From an uncultured Clostridia bacterium (GTDB lineage Bacteria > Bacillota > Clostridia > UMGS1810), in contig CAKSJG010000015.1 of the NCBI GenBank assembly GCA_934463165.1, positions 4,864 through 68,863 on the forward strand: DNA of 64,000 nucleotides. The letters run 5' to 3'. The notes under the pieces were generated by a model that was given only the letters and a program-made list of their open reading frames with translations, was not told the origin of the DNA and searched no databases. The position numbers were made by a program, and so were the translations under genes. This document shows, piece after piece, positions 27,808 to 35,630 of this stretch. The first letter of the stretch is position 1. Every line of letters starts with the position of its first letter.

Positions 27808-28593
27808 TTACAATTTTTTGTAGTCCTTTGGAGACACGCCGTAAAGACTTTTAAATTTAACCGAAAAATAATTACTGTCATTGAATCCGCATTCGTATGC
27901 AACCTCAGCAACAGACTTATTTTTACCGAGCAAAAGTGCTCTTGCCTTATCAAGGCGTACAATATTGACATATTCGCAAAAACCAAAACCCGTTTCTGCT
28001 CTGAACAGCCTTGAAAGATGCTCGGCACTTACCCCAATAATTTTTGATATTCCTTTAAGAGTTATTTCAGATTGATAGTTATCATGAATATATTTTTTCG
28101 CTGCCTCGACATTTTCGTTTAAAGTCTTAACCCCTTCATAATTTTTTCGGTTTCTGACAATCATAATAAAAAGCAAGCTCATATAGCTTCTGATTGCTTC
28201 GCAGGAAAAATTGTCACCGTTTTTAAATTCATCATACAATGCCTAGGTCAGCTCACAAATTTCGGACGCAGTTTCTCCGCTGCGGTACAAAACGGTTCCG
28301 CTCCTGATAAAAGGTAAAACTGCGGGCGGAATATATTGATTTGAAAAATGAATTGCAATGCGTGTATGTTTTCGGCATCTGTATGAATTTTTATGCAGTA
28401 CTCCGGGAGGAATCAATATAACATCGCCGCTTTTAACCTCATATATTCTTCCGCCTATATAATAATCACATTCACCGTCAGACATAAAGTAAATTTCAAA
28501 TAAATCATGAATATCTTTGCTTGCTCCGTCAAATGTTGAATCTCTATCTTTATCAATAAAAAAAGACGCATTTTCATAAAGTCTGACACCCAT
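27808..28593 (-). pseudogene. AraC-family regulator interrupted by an in-frame amber codon
   Basis: The frame from ATG 28593 to the TAA at 27808 encodes a normal-looking 261-codon AraC regulator except for TAG at 28243-28245 (codon 117). Residues 1-116 are a cupin-type sugar-sensing domain (YIGGRIYEVKSGDVILIPPG); residues after the stop contain both helix-turn-helix motifs (LKGISKIIGVSAEHLSRLF; VAEVAYECGFNDSNYFSVKF) and end GVSPKDYKKL. A single C-to-T change of a CAG codon would explain the TAG. The C-terminal part could still be made from a TTG at 28239 but has no good RBS. TAG is a genuine stop elsewhere here (the AraC gene ending at 44660). A sequencing error cannot be excluded. It would have controlled the flanking GH106-like and GH4 genes. 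Confidence 0.8.
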
Positions 28594-28626
28594 TTTTCAT
28601 ACCTCATTCCGTTTATTGTTATGATG

Positions 28627-28655
28627 ATAATAATTTATTTTATCAAAAATGTCAA
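28627..28655 (-). promoter_or_regulatory. Promoter of the interrupted AraC gene
   Basis: Minus strand TTGACA (28650-28655), 17-bp spacer, TATTAT (28627-28632). The 170-bp divergent region also has TATAAT on the plus strand at 28708-28713 as a likely -10 for the GH4 gene, without a convincing -35, fitting an activator-dependent promoter. Confidence 0.6.
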
Positions 28656-28763
28656 GTTTTTTTGTTTTTCTGTCAATAAAATTAATGAATTTATTGCAGT
28701 CGGACTGTATAATAATGCTGTGTAAAAATAAATTACATTAAATTTATTGAGAGGGTGCGTTTT

Positions 28764-30164
28764 ATGAGATACGAAAATAACAAAGCTGCAGATTTGAAAA
28801 TAGCTTATATCGGCGGCGGTTCGCGCGGATGGGCATGGGGCCTCATGAGTGACCTTGCTCAGACAAATGATATGTCGGGAGATGTATTTCTTTACGATAT
28901 TGACTTTGAGGCAGCACAGCACAACGAAATTATCGGTAATAAAATTAAAGAACTTGACGAGTGCAAGTCCGTTTGGAACTACAAAGCCGTGAAAACCATC
29001 GAAGAAGCATTAACCGGAGCGGATTTTGTTATAATTTCAATACTTCCCGGCACATTTGATGAAATGGAAAGTGATGTTCATACCCCTGAAAAATACGGAA
29101 TTTATCAGTCTGTGGGAGATACATCCGGTCCGGGTGGAATCGTGAGAGCGCTGCGCACTATTCCCATGATGCAGGAAATTGCTGTTGCTATCAAGAATTT
29201 TTCTCCTGACGCCTGGGTCATAAACTATACAAATCCCATGACGGTTTCCATTAAAACTCTTTACAGCGTATTCCCGGAAATCAAGGCTTTCGGTTGCTGT
29301 CATGAGGTTTTCGGGACTCAAAAAGTTCTTTCAAAGGCACTTAAATATATCTGCGGAATAGACAACGTCCCGAGAGATGACATAAAAGTTAATGTTGTCG
29401 GTGTTAACCACTTTACCTGGTTTACAAAAGCAGAATATAAAAATATTAATCTTTTTGACGTATATAGAAAATTTGCCGATAAATATTCCGAAACAGGTTT
29501 TGATGAGAAAAGTGATGAAAACTGGATGAATAACGCTTTTTCATACTCTGAAAGAGTAAAGCTTAATTTGTTCAACAGATACGGCTACATCGCGGCGGCG
29601 GGCGACAGACATCTCGCCGAGTTTTGTCCCGGTAACTGGTATCTTGAAAATCCCGAACAGGTTAATGAATGGAAATTTGCGCTCACTCCCGTAAGCTGGA
29701 GAAAAAAAGACCTGCAGGCGCGTCTTGAAAAAAGCGCAAAGCTCGTATCCGGTGAACAGAAATTCGAGATAAACGAAACCGGAGAAGAAGGTGTAAACCA
29801 AATGAGAGCACTTTTAGGGCTGTGCGATCTTGTTACAAATGTAAATATTCCAAATCAAGGTCAAATCCCCAATTTACCTATCGGTGCGGTTGTAGAAACA
29901 AATGCGGTTTTCCGTGCAAATTCATTAAATCCCGTGTTTTCCGGTGAAATACCTAAAGAAATTTATCCTCTTATTGCAAGTGTATCGGGCGAACAGGAGT
30001 TGATAACCAAAGCAGGACTCGATCGTGATCTTGACATGGCATTTCGTGCATTTGCAAACGATCCTCTCGTAACAATAAATCTTGAGGATTCAAAAAAGCT
30101 GTTTAAGGAAATGCTTAATAACACCGGAAATTATCTCACAATGTATGATCTCGAATCACTGTAA
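28764..30164 (+). CDS. GH4 family NAD- and metal-dependent glycosidase (alpha-glucosidase/galactosidase type)
   Basis: 466 residues from ATG 28764, which has GAGAGGG 8-9 bases upstream; an in-frame GTG at 28755 overlaps that RBS and is less likely. N-terminal Rossmann fold (KIAYIGGGSRGWAWGL), then VGDTSGPGGIVRALRTIP, VINYTNPM, and the GH4 metal motif C-H-E-V at 179-182. In GH4, CHEV has been associated with alpha-glucosidases, CHSV with alpha-galactosidases and CHG with alpha-glucuronidases, so an unphosphorylated alpha-glycoside substrate is likely. NHFTWF is also typical. Acts in the cytoplasm by NAD-assisted redox elimination. Divergent from the interrupted AraC gene. Confidence 0.85.
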   Translation: MRYENNKAADLKIAYIGGGSRGWAWGLMSDLAQTNDMSGDVFLYDIDFEAAQHNEIIGNKIKELDECKSVWNYKAVKTIEEALTGADFVIISILPGTFDEMESDVHTPEKYGIYQSVGDTSGPGGIVRALRTIPMMQEIAVAIKNFSPDAWVINYTNPMTVSIKTLYSVFPEIKAFGCCHEVFGTQKVLSKALKYICGIDNVPRDDIKVNVVGVNHFTWFTKAEYKNINLFDVYRKFADKYSETGFDEKSDENWMNNAFSYSERVKLNLFNRYGYIAAAGDRHLAEFCPGNWYLENPEQVNEWKFALTPVSWRKKDLQARLEKSAKLVSGEQKFEINETGEEGVNQMRALLGLCDLVTNVNIPNQGQIPNLPIGAVVETNAVFRANSLNPVFSGEIPKEIYPLIASVSGEQELITKAGLDRDLDMAFRAFANDPLVTINLEDSKKLFKEMLNNTGNYLTMYDLESL

Positions 30165-30222
30165 ATTACCATAGCAGGTTTTTTTAATAATATTTACAAA
30201 TACATATAATTATCAATCTTAA

Positions 30223-30265
30223 AACGGCGGCCGACAAAATGAAAATCACTTTGCTGACCGCCGTT
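30223..30265 (-). terminator. Terminator hairpin between convergent GH4 and VanW genes
   Basis: Arms AACGGCGG / CCGCCGTT with further partly paired sequence inside; the minus-strand product is followed by TTAAG. It starts 3 bp after the VanW stop codon. Confidence 0.55.
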
Positions 30266-30268
30266 GCT

Positions 30269-31828
30269 TTATTCCGCGCCGACATGAACCACTTCATTTA
30301 TCGGGCTGTATGTGCTTTTTGCAAGAAATTCACGCGATACAACTTCACCGTTCACCTTTGTTATCTTGTATGATTCGTAAACGGAGCCGGGAGAACCCTT
30401 TTCGGTAACCTTTCTCTCGCCCGGCATCAATGTTTCATCCGAAACCTCGGTTGTCACATAATCCGTTGTTGAAATTTTAACGGCTTCAACCGTAATATCT
30501 TTAAGATATTTCTTTCTGCCGTAAATGTTTACCGTCAGATTGTTTCCGTCGGCAATGCACTCTATTTTAACAGGTGTATCTTTATTATTTTTAAATTTAA
30601 AATCTATCGTTCCGTAGGATACGGTAGCATCACAACCTATCGGAACATAAGATACGGGTATGCTGTGATTTGTTCTGTATACAATTTCAAGATCGGCTCT
30701 TACCACGGCATTGTACAGTGTGGACGATACCTGACATATGCCGCCGCCTATGCCCTCAACAACCTTGTTGCCACTGTAGACATGAGCTTCTTTAAATCCT
30801 GTTTCAGCCGTTCGCGGACCGACAACATTGTTAAACGAAAAAACGTCGCCGGGGTTTAAAACCACTGAATTAATCTTTGCGGATGCAAGAGAAATATTTG
30901 ATTTTCTGTTTGAGGTGCTGGTTGAATAGTTGCTCGAATATGTTCCGATAACCGTATCGGTAAATTCCGCCTCAAGATAAGCGGATGTTACCGCAGGATA
31001 TGTTATAACGGCGGGAATGGTGTAATTTTCATGTGTATCTCTGTTTTCGTCTATTATTTTATCCGCTGTTTGTCTGTCAATGCTTATACCGATTATCTCG
31101 GGAGTGATATTCACTCCGCCGTCCGTCTCGGTGCATACGGCGTCAACAGGCTCACGGTTATATTCTTCATAAAATTTATCTTTATCTATAGGGTCGGGAG
31201 ATACGGTTTTGATATCGGCCTCAACCCCATTTTTTATTGTATTGTTATATATTGCTTTTGAAATCTTTTTTAAAACCGATACGGCCTCAACCGTTTTTCC
31301 GTCCTGACCGTTATTTACAACAATGCAGTTCTCCCCTATTTCCACACTGTATTGACGGACATCCGCAAATGCGTTATAGAAATTGTCGTTTAATATCTTC
31401 TGCAAGGTCTCGGTGTCACATTTAAATTCGGGTTCAATATTAACCTTATGTTTTTTTATATAAAACATGTTTTTTATCTTTGCAAATATGCTTCCGTTCT
31501 TCCCTGTTTCTGCTGCTTTTTCTGCAGTTTTTTTGGCATCGAACGAAAGATTTATCTGAGCCGATGTCACGGTTACGGAAAAATCACCGCATTTTATCGG
31601 AATATTCATTTCGGATACCGAAAGCTTATCGGCAACCTTTTTCTCGGCATCATTTGCGCTTAAGAACGATACATTAACCCCGGCTATGCTTATGCCGTCA
31701 TATATATTATCGGTTTGCGCTTTGAAGGCAAAATATGCAAACACCGATGCAAAAACGAGAAAAAAGACAGTCGGAATTAAAATAAATATTAATTTTTTTC
31801 TTTTATTGTTCTGCGATGCTTCTATCAT
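30269..31828 (-). CDS. VanW family protein with G5 domain
   Basis: 519 residues. One N-terminal membrane helix (LIFILIPTVFFLVFASVFAY) anchors an extracellular protein. Residues about 50-280 contain two putative peptidoglycan-binding modules of the type found before VanW domains; the VanW domain follows (NPGDVFSFNNVVGPRTAETG, then EGIGGGICQVSSTLYNAVV). The C-terminus about 435-510 is a G5-like domain (MLPGERKVTEKGSPGSVYES). RBS GAGAGG. VanW-domain proteins occur near glycopeptide resistance genes in some species, but most are general cell-wall proteins of unknown role; no other van genes are present, so this is not evidence of resistance. Confidence 0.9.
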   Translation of the reverse strand: MIEASQNNKRKKLIFILIPTVFFLVFASVFAYFAFKAQTDNIYDGISIAGVNVSFLSANDAEKKVADKLSVSEMNIPIKCGDFSVTVTSAQINLSFDAKKTAEKAAETGKNGSIFAKIKNMFYIKKHKVNIEPEFKCDTETLQKILNDNFYNAFADVRQYSVEIGENCIVVNNGQDGKTVEAVSVLKKISKAIYNNTIKNGVEADIKTVSPDPIDKDKFYEEYNREPVDAVCTETDGGVNITPEIIGISIDRQTADKIIDENRDTHENYTIPAVITYPAVTSAYLEAEFTDTVIGTYSSNYSTSTSNRKSNISLASAKINSVVLNPGDVFSFNNVVGPRTAETGFKEAHVYSGNKVVEGIGGGICQVSSTLYNAVVRADLEIVYRTNHSIPVSYVPIGCDATVSYGTIDFKFKNNKDTPVKIECIADGNNLTVNIYGRKKYLKDITVEAVKISTTDYVTTEVSDETLMPGERKVTEKGSPGSVYESYKITKVNGEVVSREFLAKSTYSPINEVVHVGAE

Positions 31829-31898
31829 CTATAATCCTCTCACTTTTTATTACATATATATCATATGCATATAAGAAAATTTTTATCAGACGGTATTT

Positions 31899-31980
31899 AA
31901 AGTACAAAAATTATTTTTCAAAAATAATGCCCTGAAGCTGCCGCAAATATACGGCAGCCTCAAAGCAACAATTGTACTTT
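31899..31980 (-). terminator. Nested hairpins after the PFOR gene
   Basis: An inner GCTGCCG/CGGCAGC hairpin (31937-31958) lies inside an outer inverted repeat AAAGTACAA (31899-31907) / TTGTACTTT (31972-31980), starting 15 bp after the PFOR stop. Probably the PFOR terminator; the double structure is unusual. Confidence 0.5.
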
Positions 31981-31994
31981 TTGATTATTTTGAT

Positions 31995-34900
31995 TTATTT
32001 GCCTGCCATTGACTTATATGTTTCATATCTGTCAAGCAAATCTTTTTCAGCTTTATCAAAGAGCTGATCGGCAATATCGGGATATGCTTTTTTGAGCATG
32101 AGATATCTGTTTTCACCCATCATAAAGTCTTTGATTGCGCCCGTGGGTTCTTTGGAATCAAGTGTAAACGGATTCTTTCCTTCATCTTTAAGCTCAGGAT
32201 TGAATCTCCACAAATGCCAGTAACCTGTTTCTACGGCTTTCTTTTCTTCAAGAATTGAGTTAGCCATATTACCTTTTGCTTTTATACCGTGGTTAATACA
32301 CGGAGCATAAGCTATAACAAGCGACGGACCGGGATATGCTTCCGCTTCTTTGATAGCGTTTAATGCCTGCTGCATATTTGCACCGAGTGCAATCTGAGCG
32401 ACATATACATAACCGTATGTTGTGGCAATCATGCCGAGGTCTTTTTTCTTAACTCTCTTACCCGATGCGGCAAACTTAGCAACCGCTGCCGTCGGTGTAG
32501 CTTTTGATGACTGACCGCCCGTATTGGAGTAAACCTCCGTATCAACAACAAAAATGTTGATATCCTCACCGGATGCAATTACGTGGTCAAGACCGCCGTA
32601 GCCTATATCGTAAGCCCAGCCGTCACCGCCGAATACCCACTGAGATTTTTTAACGAGATAATCTTCTCTGTCGGCAATCCTGGTAAGAATTTCATCTTTC
32701 TTATCAGCATTTGCAAGAGCTTTTCTTACCTTGTCGGCAGCTTCAATCGAATCTACGGTTTTGTCTTTGCCTGCAATCCATGCCTTGAATGCGTCCGCAA
32801 GCTCATCACTGCAGCCCGCTTCCATTGCCTGATTCATCAAAGACTCAATGTTCTTTCTGTTTTTCTTAACTGCAAGAACCATACCGAGACCGAATTCGGC
32901 ATTATCTTCAAACAGCGAATTTGCCCATGCGGGACCTTTGCCCTCTGCATTTTTACAATAAGGCATTGACGGAGCGGAGCCGCCCCAGATAGACGTACAA
33001 CCCGTAGCGTTTGCTACCATCATTCTGTCTCCGAAGAGCTGTGTGATAAGTTTAATATAAGGTGTTTCGCCGCAGCCTGCGCATGCCCCCGAGAATTCAA
33101 GCATCGGTGTTGCAAACTGTGAATTTTTGATATTCTTTGAGATATCTATATCTTTCTGTTTTGAAGATACCGTCATTGCATAATCCCAGTTGGGAGCTTC
33201 AAGATCGGCAACATCATCTATCGGTGTCATCTTAAGAGCCTGTACCTTTTCGGGACATACGTTTGCACATACACCGCATCCGAGACAGTCAAGCGGAGAT
33301 ACCTGCATTCTGAATTCCATTCCGGAAAAACCGAGAGCAGGCTTTGTCTCGAAGTTTTCGGGAGCGCTTGCCTTTTCTTCGGCGGTTAAGAGTACCGGTC
33401 TTATAGCAGCATGAGGACAAACAGCCGAACACTGATTACACTGAATACATTTTTTAATGTCCCACACGGGAACATTAACAGCTACGCCTCTTTTTTCAAA
33501 TTTTGAAGTACCTGTCTCAAAGGTTCCGTCTTCCATGCCTACAAACGTGCTTACCGGAAGCTTGTAGCCTCTCTGAGCATTAACCGGCTCAACAATTTTG
33601 GAAATGAACTCGGGAACATCCTTAGCTTCTGCCGGAGCATCGGCTGCAGTCTTCCAGCTTTCGGGAACATTAACCTCGTGGAGAGCTTCAACAGCGCCGT
33701 CAACCGCGTCACAGTTCATTCTTACGATTTCGTCACCTTTTTTGCCGTAGGTCTTTTTGATAGCTGCCTTAATGAGTTCAACCGCTTTGTCAAACGGAAT
33801 AACATTTGCAAGCTTAAAAAATGCGCTCTGTGTTACCATGTTGATTCTCGTCGGCCCGAGACCTACCTTAACGGCAACGTCAACAGCATTTATGGTATAG
33901 AATTTAATATCGTTTTCAGCAATATATCTCTTCATCTCTGCAGGGATCTTCTCTTCAAGCTCGGCATCATCCCAAACGCAGTTAAGCAGGAACGTACCGC
34001 CCTTTTTGAGGCCTTCGAGAACATCATACTGATGAATATACGCAGGCTTATGACATGCAATATAATCTGCCTCATCAAGAAGGTATGTTGATTTGATAGG
34101 CTTTTTACCGAATCTTAAGTGAGACATCGTCACACCGCCGGATTTCTTGGAGTCATAGTCAAAGTATGCCTGTGCATAAAGCTCGGTATTATCACCGATA
34201 ATCTTAATGGCGTCTTTGTTTGCGCCGACAGTACCGTCAGAGCCAAAGCCCCAGAATTTGCAGCGTGTTGTGCCTTCGGGAGCGGCATTGATTCTCTCAC
34301 CGAGAGGAAGCGACAGATTTGTAACATCGTCTGTAATGCCGATCGTAAATCCGTTTTTGGGCTCATCACTGTCAAGATTTGCATATACAGCCGCAAGCTG
34401 TGTCGGGGTGGTATCCTTTGAACCGAGACCGTAGCGTCCGCCAACGATAACGGGGGCATCTGCCTTACCCGTATAAAGGTTGCAAACGTCAAGATAAAGA
34501 GGCTCACCGAGTGAACCGGGTTCTTTTGTTCTGTCAAGAACGGCAATCTTGCGAACGCTCTTCGGCATAACGTCAAAGAAGTATTTAGCCGAGAACGGTC
34601 TGTAAAGATGAACCTTAATAACGCCGACTTTATGTCCTGCGGCATTGAGATAATCAACCGTTTCTTCCAAAGCTTCACATACAGAACCCATAGCAACGAT
34701 TACCTTTTCCGCATCGGGTGCGCCGTAGTATGTAAACGGAGCATAATCTCTTCCTGTAATCTTTGTTATTTCTTTCATATAATCTGCAACAATATCGGGA
34801 ATTTCTTCATAATATTTGTTTGCAACTTCTCTGCCCTGGAAATAAATATCAGAGTTCTGGGCAGTACCTCTGAGAACCGGATGCTCCGGATTAAGCGCAC

Positions 34901-35516
34901 GATCCTTAAATTCTTTTATAGCGTCCATATCAACGAGTTTCTTAAGATCGTCATATTCCATAACCTCGATCTTCTGAATTTCGTGAGATGTTCTGAATCC
35001 GTCAAAGAAATGAAGGAAAGGAACTCTTCCCTTAATGGAAGCAAGATGTGCAACACCGGCTAAATCCATTGTTTCCTGAACGGAACCCGACGCAAGCATG
35101 GCAAAGCCTGTCTGACGGCATGCCATAACATCCTGGTGGTCTCCGAAAATGTTAAGAGCGTGAGCTGCAAGAGCTCTTGCACTTACATGGAATACACACG
35201 GGAGAAGTTCACCCGCTATTTTATACATATTTGGAATCATAAGGAGTAAACCCTGAGATGCAGTAAATGTGGTGGTCAGCGCACCGCCCTGCAAAGAGCC
35301 GTGTACAGCGCCTGCCGCACCTGCCTCGGACTGCATTTCCACAACATCGACTGTTTCGCCGAAAATGTTTTTGAGCCCTTTGGCACTCCATTCGTCAACA
35401 ACTTCTGCCATTGTGGACGACGGAGTTATCGGATAGATTGCAGCAACTTCGGTAAACGCATATGCGCAGTGAGCCGCAGCATTGTTTCCATCCATAGTTT
35501 TGAATTTTTTTGCCAT
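31995..35516 (-). CDS. nifJ: Pyruvate:ferredoxin (flavodoxin) oxidoreductase
   Basis: 1173 residues from ATG 35516, which follows AGGAGG by 8 bases; an in-frame ATG at 35570 would overlap the promoter region. Single-chain PFOR: pyrimidine-binding domain with YPITPSSTMAEVVDEW, gamma-like and core domains, two 4Fe-4S clusters (CIQCNQCSAVCPHA and CLGCGVCANVCPEK), the proximal cluster CAGCGETPY and the thiamine diphosphate domain (GDGWAYDIGYGGLDH, NTGGQSSK). Converts pyruvate and CoA to acetyl-CoA, CO2 and reduced ferredoxin, the central step of clostridial fermentation. Full length. Strong promoter at 35579-35607 with a palindrome just downstream. Confidence 0.98.
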   Translation of the reverse strand: MAKKFKTMDGNNAAAHCAYAFTEVAAIYPITPSSTMAEVVDEWSAKGLKNIFGETVDVVEMQSEAGAAGAVHGSLQGGALTTTFTASQGLLLMIPNMYKIAGELLPCVFHVSARALAAHALNIFGDHQDVMACRQTGFAMLASGSVQETMDLAGVAHLASIKGRVPFLHFFDGFRTSHEIQKIEVMEYDDLKKLVDMDAIKEFKDRALNPEHPVLRGTAQNSDIYFQGREVANKYYEEIPDIVADYMKEITKITGRDYAPFTYYGAPDAEKVIVAMGSVCEALEETVDYLNAAGHKVGVIKVHLYRPFSAKYFFDVMPKSVRKIAVLDRTKEPGSLGEPLYLDVCNLYTGKADAPVIVGGRYGLGSKDTTPTQLAAVYANLDSDEPKNGFTIGITDDVTNLSLPLGERINAAPEGTTRCKFWGFGSDGTVGANKDAIKIIGDNTELYAQAYFDYDSKKSGGVTMSHLRFGKKPIKSTYLLDEADYIACHKPAYIHQYDVLEGLKKGGTFLLNCVWDDAELEEKIPAEMKRYIAENDIKFYTINAVDVAVKVGLGPTRINMVTQSAFFKLANVIPFDKAVELIKAAIKKTYGKKGDEIVRMNCDAVDGAVEALHEVNVPESWKTAADAPAEAKDVPEFISKIVEPVNAQRGYKLPVSTFVGMEDGTFETGTSKFEKRGVAVNVPVWDIKKCIQCNQCSAVCPHAAIRPVLLTAEEKASAPENFETKPALGFSGMEFRMQVSPLDCLGCGVCANVCPEKVQALKMTPIDDVADLEAPNWDYAMTVSSKQKDIDISKNIKNSQFATPMLEFSGACAGCGETPYIKLITQLFGDRMMVANATGCTSIWGGSAPSMPYCKNAEGKGPAWANSLFEDNAEFGLGMVLAVKKNRKNIESLMNQAMEAGCSDELADAFKAWIAGKDKTVDSIEAADKVRKALANADKKDEILTRIADREDYLVKKSQWVFGGDGWAYDIGYGGLDHVIASGEDINIFVVDTEVYSNTGGQSSKATPTAAVAKFAASGKRVKKKDLGMIATTYGYVYVAQIALGANMQQALNAIKEAEAYPGPSLVIAYAPCINHGIKAKGNMANSILEEKKAVETGYWHLWRFNPELKDEGKNPFTLDSKEPTGAIKDFMMGENRYLMLKKAYPDIADQLFDKAEKDLLDRYETYKSMAGK

Positions 35517-35537
35517 TTTTTCAACCTCCTGTATTAC

Positions 35538-35571
35538 TGTGTATAAATATTTCCATAAACATTTATACACA
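35538..35571 (-). promoter_or_regulatory. Palindrome in the PFOR leader
   Basis: Arms 35538-35548 and 35561-35571 (TGTGTATAAAT and its complement, 11 bp perfect) around a 12-bp centre. It begins about 8 bp after the -10 box, so it covers the expected transcription start and early leader. Either an operator or an mRNA stem that could affect stability. Confidence 0.5.
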
Positions 35572-35578
35572 TGATTGT

Positions 35579-35607
35579 ATTATATCACAATCATTTAACT
35601 TTTACAA
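35579..35607 (-). promoter_or_regulatory. Promoter of the PFOR gene
   Basis: Minus strand TTGTAA (35602-35607), 17-bp spacer, TATAAT (35579-35584). Confidence 0.7.
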
Positions 35608-35630
35608 TAGCTTTTTTTGTGATTTTTAAA

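Noticed and set aside
28243..28245. Reassigned TAG codon
   Set aside because: The AraC gene ending at 44660 stops at TAG at a normal family length, so TAG works as a stop here.
30269..31828. Glycopeptide resistance locus suggested by VanW
   Set aside because: No vanA/H/X, vanR or vanS genes are near; VanW-domain proteins are common wall proteins in Clostridia.
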